From assembly GCA_003665825.1 (NCBI GenBank), contig QPFY01000015.1, forward strand, positions 62,001 to 126,000: DNA of 64,000 nucleotides. Reading direction: 5' to 3'. The position numbers and the translations under genes are program-made. The notes under the pieces were generated by a model that had not been told where the DNA came from, did not search any database, and was given only the letters and a program-made list of their open reading frames with translations. Below, one piece after another: positions 24,275 to 33,971 of this stretch. The first letter of the stretch is position 1; each line of letters begins with the position of its first letter. The DNA comes from Microbotryum silenes-acaulis. Its lineage: Eukaryota; Basidiomycota; Microbotryomycetes; Microbotryales; Microbotryaceae.

Positions 24275-27009
24275 CTAGGCCGCACCTGCGCCAATTGCTT
24301 GGCCCTTGACACTCAAATTCCTGACCAACAACGCACTCAGACTTGCCAAAGCACCGGCAGCGACACCTATGACGAAGACGTTGTTCAGGGCGATGACGTA
24401 GGCATGGATGACGGCGGGCTTGATATCGGCGGGCAAGGTCTTGACGGCCTCGACCGAGTTCCTGACCAAATCGAAAGGCGCAGTCGGAGCGAATTCCTTG
24501 AGCGCGGAGCTCAGTTTGCTCCCAAATACGGTCGAGGAGATGGCGATTCCGATCGTTCCGCCAACGAGTTGCGCAAAGGTGACCAACGCCGTCGCTTGGG
24601 GTACGTCGTCGGGGTTGGCACAATCGGCTTGAACAGCGATGATGGTTTGTTGCAAGCACGCTCCAGTTCCAAGGGCGAGGATGATCTGGTATCCGATCAA
24701 GGTCGAGTTCTTGCTCGTCTCCTTGATGGTGTAGAGCAGGCCCGCGCCGATGCACAACAGCCACGGGCCAAAGAACAGCCAAGGCTTGTAGTGACCTTCT
24801 TTGGAGACGATGACACCCGAGACCGCGGACCCCACGACGACGCCAAGCATGTAAGGCAGGATGTCGATACCAGATTTGGTCGCCGAGACGCCCTTGGTCG
24901 CCTGGAAGAAGATGGGGAGGTAGTAGGTCGCGAGCAAGAGGCAGAACATGAGGCAGAACGCCTCGAGGCACGCGCCGACTTGACTGCGGTTGCGGAAAAA
25001 GCGCAGGGGAAGGATTGAGGTCGGGCCCGCAACCTTCCATTCGACAAAGACAAAGATGATGACGAGCGCGGCGAAGGCGCAGAAGCAGCCGATGATGATC
25101 GGGTCACGCCAACTGTACTTGTTGCCACCCCACTGCAAAGGCAAGAGGAGGCACGTGATGGTGGCCTATGAGAAGATGAAGCTCAGTCAGCGGATTGCTC
25201 AGGTACCTCGCCGTATGCTGGGACAAAACGGTGCTCACGAGCATGAGCCATGTGCCGAGCCAGTCGATGGCAGCGAGACGGAAGACGAACGACTCGGGAG
25301 CGAAGGTCGCTTTGCCGAACGTCCAGCGGTGGATCTTGTTTGTCGTGAACTCGATCACTTCGGGCGATGGCGGCGGCGCGGGTTGGGGGCCAAGGATGAA
25401 TAGGATCGCGGCGACGGTAACGGCACCAAAGGGGAGGTTGACTGCGCGTCGGAAACGACCAACCAATGTCAGACAATGCCCACGAACATGATGCAGAATA
25501 TGAATATACTGACTCCAGAAGCACAACCTCCAGGTGACGTGATCAGTGAAAGCACCGCCCAACAAAGGTCCTACTACGGACGAGATGGCGAACACGGCAC
25601 CAAAGAGACCAAAGAGCTTGGGTCGGTCCTCGAGACGCGTCACTTCGGCGATGATGGAAAGGCACGAGACGAAGATGGAACTCGCGCCCACACCGGCAAA
25701 TGCTCGCCCAAAGATGAGGACGTTGACGGTTGGCGCGACGGCGCAGAGGAGTGAGCCAATCTCGAAGAGGGCGATACCGACGAGGAAACTCCACTTGCGA
25801 TCGAAGACTGCGGAGCGGGAGGACGGTCGGGCGTAAGACGACCTTCAAGTTTACTTGAAGCTCTTAAATGGACGTACGTGTGAGAAGTTGACCCCAGAGC
25901 AAGAGAAAGGCGGTTTGCGTCAAGAAGTAGGCTGTTCCGGAAGAGATAATTTGGCGGGTCAGTCGCGAGCAACGGCATGGCGCGAGGACGCTAGCACGCA
26001 CCTGAGGCAATCCAAGCGATTTGGTCGAGCGCGTTAAACTTTGAAGCAATGACCTGTTTTGCGTGGGATAAGGAGGATGAGCTAAGAGTTTCAGAGAACA
26101 TTTTTGTTGTGAGGCAGAATACGTACGGGTAGAGCAGGCGCGAGAATAGTTTGATCAAGGGCGATGAGCCAAACACTCATCAACATCTGCGAGCAGTTCG
26201 GCAAGGCATCCGTGTCAGTTTTGAAAGCGCGGTCCCGAATCCATCACACGTTGGGAGTACTCACCCCGATGAAGACGATAGCAAGCTTCTCTGTGGAGCG
26301 GGTCCGAACGCGAGCATTTGATTGAAGGAGTCACAACCGGAGTGGGGTGAACAGAGGAAGACAAACATGAGAAGCCTCGTTAGTTCGCGAATCTCGAAAG
26401 AAACGGGTAACGTCGGCAAAGCGAGTTTTTTCGGCGCATTCAAATGCTGATCCTAAATCCTACTTGGACGCGACGCGCGTCCGCGGCCGAGAGCGTGGGA
26501 TCCAGCTCCCACCGAGCGCAAAATGAGCGGCGCGCCAAACGGGTCGATCGGCCGGCCATCCCCGGCCATCCCCGACTTTCGGGCATGCCAAAGGGGTCAA
26601 GTTGCGGAGCGGAGGCGACGGTTGCGGAATCGGTAAATCCCTCCAGGCCAACGGGCGCACAAGAGAAGATACAACACTCACTGCCGGTCAAATACTTGGA
26701 CTCCCTGAGCCTCGCCTCATCGGTGAAGCCATCCTCGCCAATGACGCCCGCGCCGAACTTCTCAACATCCTTGGCCGATCCGGGCGGCGTCGAGGAGGAC
26801 GACCGTTTCTCCTGCTGGGAGCTGGACGAACCGGACGATATTCGCTTCGAGATGGCGGGGATCGCCGTTCCATCTGGTGCGTGTTCAACTGTTGGGTGGG
26901 CGATTTCATGGGCCTCTTCGTTGGCTACGGTTGCGTGAATTGCGGACAGGGTCGGCAGCGAGAAGGGTGCGATGCCCAAATCACCGGCGTGGGTCGTGCT
27001 GTGAGCCAT
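24275..27009 (-). CDS. MFS drug:H+ antiporter, DHA2 type (635 aa)
   Basis: Proton-driven exporter of the 14-helix DHA2 family, expected at the plasma membrane. Eight exons: 27009-26682, 26290-26265, 26186-26127, 26053-26002, 25931-25878, 25807-25514, 25441-25239, 25165-24275. After a 110-residue Ser-rich N tail come LAIVFIG, the helix 1 pattern WLIALDQTILAPALP, ASKFNALDQIAWIASGAYFL, motif A as LFDRKW (GQLLTLFDRKW), and WINLPFGAV at the end of helix 6. These are standard for fungal DHA2 exporters. Exon 2 has only 26 nt, and the intron before it is 391 nt, by far the longest here. Several early introns fall between helices. Substrate is unknown; siderophore or toxin exporters share this fold, so specificity cannot be inferred. 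Confidence 0.92.
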
Positions 27010-27277
27010 GTTTGGGGCCTGGGTGATTGCTGGGGGGTCGAGACTCACGTTGCGGCGCGCGGCGCTTGGCGGAGAAAGAGGGGCGTCGGAGTGAAAGGGT
27101 GTGTACACGACTCAAAGGAAAGATACGAGGCGACGCCAAAGGTGGAGGGGATGGGCTGACAAAGAAGAAGAGCGGAATTAAGGGAAGAGAGGGAACCGCC
27201 GCCTTCACCTCCAGATGGTAGAAGCTCGTCGAATCAGGTCCAATCGGCCGAAGGGGTCGAAACCGATCTCTGACTCG

Positions 27278-27285
27278 CTTTTATA
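27278..27285 (-). promoter_or_regulatory. TATA-like box of MFS exporter
   Basis: TATAAAAG on the minus strand, in the direction of the exporter and about 270 nt upstream of its ATG. A match to the classic TATA consensus; function inferred from position. Confidence 0.45.
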
Positions 27286-27291
27286 AGGGCG

Positions 27292-27827
27292 GCTCCGACG
27301 GAGTCATGTCAAGCGGCTTGCGTGGCCCTTTTCTAGGGCTTCGGAGCCAGATGAAAAACCAATCTCCGGAAGCGACCCCGGTTCCCGCGCCCGGCTTACT
27401 CGGAGTTTCAACTGTGTCCCATGGGCGCCGGCATTGCTGCTCCACACGCCGCTGACGACGCGGCCTACCAGTGCGCGCGCGCCGCATACACTCGGCTTCG
27501 AAACTTTCATTCTCGTGTACATGCGATCCGTTTACTTCCAAGACTCGTCCGAGTCGTCCCTTATCTCCGAGATGCGCAATTTGGAGCTCTGTTTTTTTCT
27601 TGTTGAGAACGCGCGGAAAGAGGGTCGTGACTCGTATGAATAGAATCGCGAAGTCGCCCGATGGCCTGGTTGAAGCGAGCGAACGGCCAGACGTGAGACC
27701 ACGAGCAGCCCACTCGGAGATGGGACCCCTTCGGAGTTCTCTTGCTGCTCTCTCTCCGAGATTTTTCAGGATCTCCGACTCGTCGAAGCTCGGGAAAAGA
27801 AGTCGCTTTTTGCCTGGCATCTCGGAG
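27292..27827. promoter_or_regulatory. Cluster of nine TCGGAG/CTCCGA words
   Basis: Nine copies of TCGGAG or its complement in about 535 bp, starting just upstream of the TATA-like box of the exporter. Fewer than one would be expected by chance. Candidate binding sites for a CGG-recognising fungal regulator, such as a Zn2Cys6 factor. Confidence 0.35.
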
Positions 27828-28309
27828 ACTGAATTTAACAACTGACGCTCCTAATAAAGAATTTGCCTTCGATCATCAGGTAGGCGGGTGTACCTCGTCA
27901 AGCCCTTCTACACGCTCAACCTTAGGTCGTAGTTAACCATCTGCAAATCTCGCTATTTCCCTGCTGGATTTCTTATGGGTTACACAACATGACAACCTCA
28001 ACTTGTCAGCAAGGATGAAAGGATTTTGCAAGACCTCCGAAGAATGTATCGGCCGTTTGTTGTGTTTCTCATGCCTCCGATATGGGCAAGTCAGGCTCTC
28101 GTTCCAGCCTTCGAGAGCCTTCGACGGCCTTCGACTTCGCCGCGACGACACGTGACGCGGAAAAGGAGAGACCGCGCGACTCTACCAGCTCACCGCCGAA
28201 CAGACGCCATGGTTGCTTTTAGCCATTCACTCAGGATACTCACATTCAGCCTCAACACCAGTCTTACGTGTGGCGTAAATGCGTTGCAAGCCTGTGCTGT
28301 ATGAGATAG

Positions 28310-30752
28310 ATGAATACGTCGCTCGTGGGGGTCAGTTCACTCGGTCTGTCGGTTGATGAGCTCATCCCTGACCGCAACACTTGGGGGTTCCGTGTTCCAA
28401 CTCTGGAGGCAAAAGTGGTTTTCACCAAGCAGAGACGCATCGAAGGGTTTGCGTGCTGTATCTGTTCCGAGGCCGTCGGCAAACGTTACTCACCCGCACT
28501 TGCGCTTCGACACTTCAAGACGGACCGACATCGGAGGCAAGCCCTACGGCGACGAAGGTTTGCGCGGGACGACGCAAACATGGTCGATGCAAGCGACGTT
28601 CTCGGCGATACGACCAGCTTCCAGGCAATCGATGGTGTGGATGGAACGCGTGAGGACTTCCCGGACTCGGGGTATGAGGCCGAGGCTGCCAGCCAAGCGG
28701 ATCAGGTGGGTAAGCTTCCTACGGAGTCGCATTTACTCGTAGTCGGCTGAGTCGGTTATTGTTCATTGCACATCTTTGAAACCGTGGAATTGGATCAGTC
28801 GTTTGACTTCGACCGAGACGTGGACGTGGACTTGGACGAGCCAGCTGGACATTCACGTGCGATGACTGCTTGCCTCTCCGAAGGCGATGACTTGCACGAT
28901 GACGTCGAATTTGGAGAACGTGTTGACCTAATCTTCACCGACAACCTCGAATCCAACGACTGCCACAGCTTTGATGATCTGGAGGAGGATGAAATCTGCC
29001 AGAACGCGATGGCAAATTCGGCACCGCTTTCCGATAGTAAGGTTCCTGCACTCTCCTTTTGTCAAAAAAAGGTCGTCGTGCCCAAGCTAATACTGCCCCT
29101 CCAGTCTCGAATGTCTTCAAGGAGGATATTAAAACTGAGAGACTAACGTCTTCGAGTATGCCTGACCCAACCGATGAATGGCATCCTTTCCCAGGCCCAA
29201 AGGTATGTCCAGGCTTGATCGTGAAGGAGCTTAAGTCGGAAGTTTCGGAGAGTGTGCACTGATCTAATATATTTTTGCTCCGCTGCAACAAGACCTATCG
29301 GCATCGAAACAGCCTCACGCACAGACCACTTGATGACGACATCATGTTTGGCGACCATGGATTCCACGACAGCGACGAGGACAGAGAGGAGGCCATCAGC
29401 CTGGGCCTGGTTAATCGTGGGCTGTGCACGGATCCCGACATGATCCGACTCGAAGTGAGTTGAAAATAGGACTCGAGTGAACTCTACTATAGCTGACTGA
29501 CCACAATTGAATCATCCCTAGAAATTGAGGAAGGCAGATGATCGCAAGAACCGCGATCTGTGGAGAGGACTTCAAATCTTGCTTGCTCGTTTGACCCACC
29601 CCCTTAATCAACCCGGGCTCGATCCTTCCGTGGAACTACAAATGGATCTGAGAAAAATGAAGGTGGGTCGGCATGTATGCTATTCCCAAGTGGAGACTTA
29701 TGTTTTGATTGCTGACCTTTACGATTCGCAGCGTTCTTTTCGTCCATACGTTAAAGCAATCGTCGCTCTCCCAAGGCTGTGCAGTTTCTACAAAGAGGCT
29801 CAGGATGCGGTTGAGAAGGTTCTCCGAGAGGATGGACTGATCAAATCCAAACTCGAGGAGACGTCGGCCCTATATCGTCGAAACACTAGGAGCGCGCTCA
29901 CTCTCGCCATGGCCGATGCAAGGTCGGACTACATCGGGCATGTAAGTCGAGGCAAGATAGTAGAAGCTCTACAGGTGATTCGACTAAAACCCGTTGTTTC
30001 GGTTCAGTTGAACAAGATTAGCGACCAAATCAACGAGCAGCGCGATCCGATCTCTGTAATGACCGCCTTTCTCGACAACTCACTGACTTTCTGTGACGAA
30101 CATATTATGTTCTGATGTCTGGGAGTAAGTAATTCACTGCTACCGCGGTCTCCTGTGCTAAGCGCTGATTTGAAGAAACCTCACTTGTTTTCTAGGTCAC
30201 CTTTATCAGGATCCGCAACGCGGAGCATCGTGACGCCAAGGACAAGACTTGCAGAGCGTACGAAAAATTTCTCAGAGGCGTGCAGACGAGATTGCGCAAA
30301 AATATCTTGAAGACCGCATGGGCGGAACGTTTGATTTGCGAGCGTACGTGCCCTGGTGAACCGAATCGGAATAACCTGCTGACGCAAATTACGTTTATCA
30401 CCTGCAGCTACATCTGGAACACTTACGTCGAGCCCCTCCGGAAGGAGTCCTTGAGCCGTACCCCGGCTTTGAGGGGCAAGATCAATTGGCACCAGCCAAC
30501 GGGACGTGCCTTTTTGAACTCCGCGGACAAGGACACCGACTCCAGATTGCTGGGCAAGATTGACAAAACCAATGCAGATCTTTGTCAGGTTGTTGCGGTG
30601 AGTACCTAGTTCTATAGCTGTGTTTTTTGAAGAAAGGCGTAGCTAGCGGTACGTGCTTACCTGAGACGTGCAAATATCACAGGAGCGAGTTCGTGAACAT
30701 CGCGAGACGAGTCGTGTTACCGCCGGCCCTCGTGCCGGCTTCCGCCAGCACT
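28310..30752 (+). pseudogene. Unrecognised BED-finger-like gene with one in-frame stop
   Basis: Function unknown. Exons 28310-28705, 28799-29036, 29105-29202, 29293-29454, 29522-29662, 29732-29941 and 30008-30115 give a 450-aa protein ending in TGA at 30113-30115. If that TGA is ignored, the exon runs on to 30124, meets a good donor (gtaagt), and joins in phase to 30196-30347, 30408-30597 and an exon starting near 30682. This suggests a longer gene with a nonsense mutation; Trp to stop would be one base. The N terminus has C-x2-C-x15-H-x5-H (CCIC to HFKTDRH, about residues 46-70) followed by basic residues, as in BED-type zinc fingers of transposon-derived proteins. Then comes an acidic region and DEWHPFPGPK. 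The 3' end is unclear: open frame continues to about 31190 but joins are weak. Could alternatively be a real 450-aa protein. Confidence 0.5.
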
Positions 30753-31190
30753 AGTAAGAACTACAACATGTTATCTATTCGTGGCAAAGATCTACTGAAT
30801 TCTAACTCGCAAAATCACCTATTGGCCAGGGTGGCAAGCTCTTTAGACACGTGTTTCATTCTGTGGCCTCCAATAGCTCGGGAAGAGCATCAGGTAGTGA
30901 ACCTTAGCCTTTTTGAATGGAGATATTACGTTTTCGTTTTGGACAGTGCAGCATTGGATGCTTCAAGCGCGAGCGAGAGTGAGCTCGAACGTATGTTCCT
31001 CAGCACCCAAATACCACGAAAGCCATTCGACGAGCCATCCGGATCTCATCTTTTCGCAGAAGAGTCAGCAAACGACCGGCGGTCTAAATCCTGTCTGACT
31101 TGTGGAATTCATACGGGCGGCCGCCCCGCAAGCGGATCACCGAAAACGGCTCCGTGCAGTTCACGTAGCCCACATGGTCGTCGGTGTTAG

Positions 31191-31788
31191 CCCCTCGAGC
31201 TCAACAGTGCGGTTCGGGCGACTCTGATCCACCGTCCCCGAGTGTAAGGCAAAGCCTTACGACGGGCCAACAGGCATTAGAAATAGAGATTGCGCGCGCC
31301 TAGCTTCTTCAGCTCTCTCTTCATCGAGCTGACACCAGAAGCTAGTTGTAATCCATATAACTTTGAACCTGTCATCTTCGGTCAACAGTGAGGCTCCGCT
31401 ATCCGGACAGCGTGCCTTTCACCGAGCTCTCTCTGGATTTGGCCGACGACGCGCTGAGACGAGCGTGAGTCAGTATATGAAAAACCCTTACTTCTCAAAA
31501 CAAGCCAGCGCTTTGGGAATGTGTAGCGTCATTCTTCTGCCTGTCAATAATCCATCACCAGTGATCACATTTTCGGATTGCATTAGCGGAGCACGATCGT
31601 CGCCTGAGACGGCAACAGGGATGCAGTGGCGGAGAGCGATCGAGGAGAAGCGTTCGGGCTGCTATCTGAGCGGGGAAAGAAATGGCTCTAACTCTTTGCA
31701 AAGAGAGGAATTGCGATAGAAGAAGAGCGCGTCACCTTCGTCTTCCGCTGACAATTTTTGACCAACAATTTTTTTCGGAAGTGAGCGC
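31191..31788. other. Accessory-island spacer with one exon-like piece
   Basis: No complete gene. A stretch at about 31386-31464 reads VRLRYPDSVPFTELSLDLAD in frame between an acceptor-like and a donor-like site, but flanking exons cannot be joined convincingly. Probably a gene remnant. Confidence 0.3.
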
Positions 31789-31948
31789 GGGGGGGGGGGG
31801 GGTAAAGGATATTTATTACTATTGAAAACTAATTTAAGTAAAGAACAGATCACTGAAATTTATAAAGCTGTTGGGGGAACTGGAGAAAGTCGAAAGGCAT
31901 TAGTTAAATTACTTCTGAATACATTATATGGTTACTTTGGGGGGGGGG
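31789..31948 (+). pseudogene. AT-rich family-B DNA polymerase-like fragment between poly-G tracts
   Basis: A run of 14 G (31789-31802) and a run of 10 G (31939-31948) enclose about 136 bp that is much richer in A+T than anything around it. It is open in one frame and includes TGESRKALVKLLLNTLYGYF. The K-x3-N-T-L-Y-G core resembles motif B of family-B DNA polymerases, including the protein-primed enzymes of fungal mitochondrial linear plasmids. Base composition and motif suggest a transferred organellar or plasmid piece. There is no start or stop, so it cannot be functional alone. An assembly chimera joined at G-runs is an alternative explanation. Confidence 0.45.
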
Positions 31949-31974
31949 TCAGTTTCTCCATTCTTGGGCCCCTG

Positions 31975-32520
31975 AATAAAATTTTCTCGATGCGCCGATT
32001 GCGATTGTTCCAGCCTCGCGCAGACGAGATCATGATGTGGGTCGCAAGACTGAGGGTGGTACGGATGGTGTCGGGCTGGACTACATCGCGGTAATCGGTT
32101 TCGGATCCTTTCAACTTCCTGGAGGCGTCTTTCATCGCCATGGCGGAGGTAGGTGGGTAAAGATGGTGGTCATCAGCAAAATGGGCACTCGGCGCGCACC
32201 GCGTTGGGGCCAGGTACGATATTGAGCTTCTTGCAGAAGAGTAGACGTTCAGCAAGGTCTCGTTGTTGTTCTTGGATCGTCAGCTCATGGGCAGCCGTGG
32301 CAGCCATGGCGGCGGTGATGACGGTAGGGGAAGTGACCGGTGACGGGGGGCTGGCGGATGACGACGCATCTTGTTGAAGGACGGGTCTACCCGATGGCGA
32401 CGGTGTAACGACTACAGCAGGCGGCAGGGTACCGCCTGGATCGTCGGCACTGCTGACATTCATCAGAAGTTTTGGCTGTTTGGTGGTGCTTGGGGTTGTG
32501 GTTCTTTTTCTTTTTTCTTT
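31975..32520 (-). pseudogene. Minus-strand coding remnant next to the gag ORF
   Basis: Unrecognised. The minus strand is protein-like over two pieces. The first (about 32520-32180) is Pro/Ser/Ala-rich and ends in QEQQRDLAERLLFCKKLN and NAVRAECPF. The second (about 32140-31975) has SRKLKGSETDYRDVVQPDTI and ARGWNNRNRRIEKILF. A plausible intron separates them. No start codon is visible, and the frame runs into the antisense of the gag ORF at about 32520, so the 5' part appears lost at the retroelement junction. Function unknown. Confidence 0.35.
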
Positions 32521-32548
32521 TTTTGTGTTAGAGGACTTCCAAGCCGGC

Positions 32549-33307
32549 ATGCTCACGCCCCCGGCTGCTTCGCAACCGTCAACATCTGGCGGTAAGGAAA
32601 ATACTTCACCCTCCGCGTCAGCCGCGCCTACTCCTTCGGCCGCGGACGCCGAGGCAATTCGCCTCCGTGCTCTTGTGCTCAAATCCAAGGATGCCAAGGC
32701 GAGTAGGCTGATCAACAACTTTATTCATCGATCCCAAATGGCGGTGATCAAGAATTGTACCTCTGCTTTTGCCATGTGGCAAGCGCTGTACGTTCATCAC
32801 ACCAAGGGCGCTGAAGCTCGATTCATGCAACTCGTCCCGGTCATCTTCCGGAGCACCTTCTCAAGACCTGGCAACTTCAGGTCTTTCATCCTCAACTTTA
32901 CAAACGCTGTGGAAGAAGTTCGGAACATGGGTGTTGTCTTACCAGGCTTTGCGCTTGCCGCCTTGCTCATTCACTCTCTTCCACCCGAGTGGGAGAGTAT
33001 CGCAAGCAGCTTCACTTCTGAGGTCACCCTCAACACCGACTTCCAACAATTCGTTGCCCTTCTTTATGCCCAAGTCGACCGTCGATTGACATCGTTGGCA
33101 CCTCCCGAGGATTCATCGCGTCACTTTGGCGAGCCCTTCCCTAGCAGCGCTCTCGTGGCGCAACGTCGGGATCATTCCAAGCTGTTCTGCAAGAATTGCA
33201 ACGCTCATGGTCATAGTAACAAGTGGTCTGGCTGTCCCTCCAAGTCTAATTCGGAGTCTGACAAGTCCAAAGCCATGATGGTCGGCCTCAACCAGTGGTC
33301 ATTCTGA
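32549..33307 (+). mobile_element. Copia-like retrotransposon gag ORF (252 aa), pol absent
   Basis: Intact open frame from ATG 32549 (upstream in-frame codons continue but belong to the junction). The central part resembles the UBN2/gag domain of Ty1-copia elements: TSAFAMWQALYVHHTKGAEA, SLPPEWESIASSFTSEVTLN. A knuckle-like CKNCNAHGHSNKWSGC near the C terminus has C-x2-C-x4-H-x6-C spacing, not the canonical x4 at the end. No protease, integrase or reverse transcriptase follows: after the stop there are about 430 nt of degenerate repeats, then a polypurine tract and LTR-like sequence. This is a deletion derivative or non-autonomous element. No 5' LTR matching the 3' one was seen in the window. 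Confidence 0.65.
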
Positions 33308-33334
33308 TCCACACATTCGGTCATATCGGCAACT

Positions 33335-33612
33335 CAATCCGATCCACCGTCTCTATTTTCCATGGTCTTATCGGTATTTTTTCAATCCGATCCACCGTCT
33401 CTCGTCTGGTCCTATCGGGTTTTTCCAACTCGATCCACCGTTTTTACCGTCTGCGATCATATCGACTTTGTACATCGATCCATCGCCTTTCTTTTTACGA
33501 TTGTTCCCCGACGTACTCCGGTCCATCGTCTCGTCTGCGATCCTGTTGGCTTCGTACACCAACCCATCGCCTCTCTTCAACGATATTCCCCGGCGTACTC
33601 CGGTCTATCGTC
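33335..33612 (+). repeat. Degenerate internal repeats of the Copia-like element
   Basis: CAATCCGATCCACCGTCTCT occurs at 33335 and 33383; CGATCCACCG-like words recur near 33428 and 33476; GTACTCCGGTC-YATCGTCTC occurs at about 33513 and 33595. The units are imperfect, pyrimidine-rich and noncoding. Confidence 0.5.
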
Positions 33613-33739
33613 TCTCGTCTTCGGTCTTACCCAGCGCCTTTCGCTTTGGTCCACCGTTCCTCATCTTTCAACCTCAAGTCAAGTTCAACCTCGTCTTTAC
33701 CTCGTGTACCTAGTCACTTCATCTTTGGACCTTTCAACC

Positions 33740-33971
33740 GGGGGAGTGTCATTCGTATATGGTCATATGGGTTGTCCCGTCCTTCATCTGATTATTGTTC
33801 CTATTATGGTACTTGGGATTGAGCCTAGCGGCGTGTCATCCACTCCTTAGTCGCTCAATCTCCCTACTTTACTAGTCTCTAATCTCTCTCCTTATTAGCT
33901 TTACGCTTCACTTTCTAGCCTTCCGCGAGTCTGTCCCTTAGTCTCTGGCCACTCTGTTCTCGTCCCTGTTC
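33740..33971 (+). repeat. Polypurine tract and 3' LTR-like sequence
   Basis: GGGGGAG at 33740-33746 followed by TGT is the usual polypurine tract/LTR boundary of Ty1-copia elements. The LTR would run from 33747 to about 33971 (ending TTCA) or be cut by the adjacent LINE. The end is uncertain because no second copy is present for alignment. Confidence 0.5.

Larger units (their letters stand above)
27010..28309. other. Upstream region of MFS exporter
   Basis: 1.3 kb without a supportable gene. It contains a TATA-like box and a dense set of TCGGAG words (listed separately), and leads into the accessory island. Confidence 0.5.

Noticed and set aside
24275..27009. MFS exporter as part of a secondary-metabolite cluster
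   Set aside because: No PKS, NRPS, terpene or tailoring genes are adjacent; neighbours are MSH5 and a transposon island.
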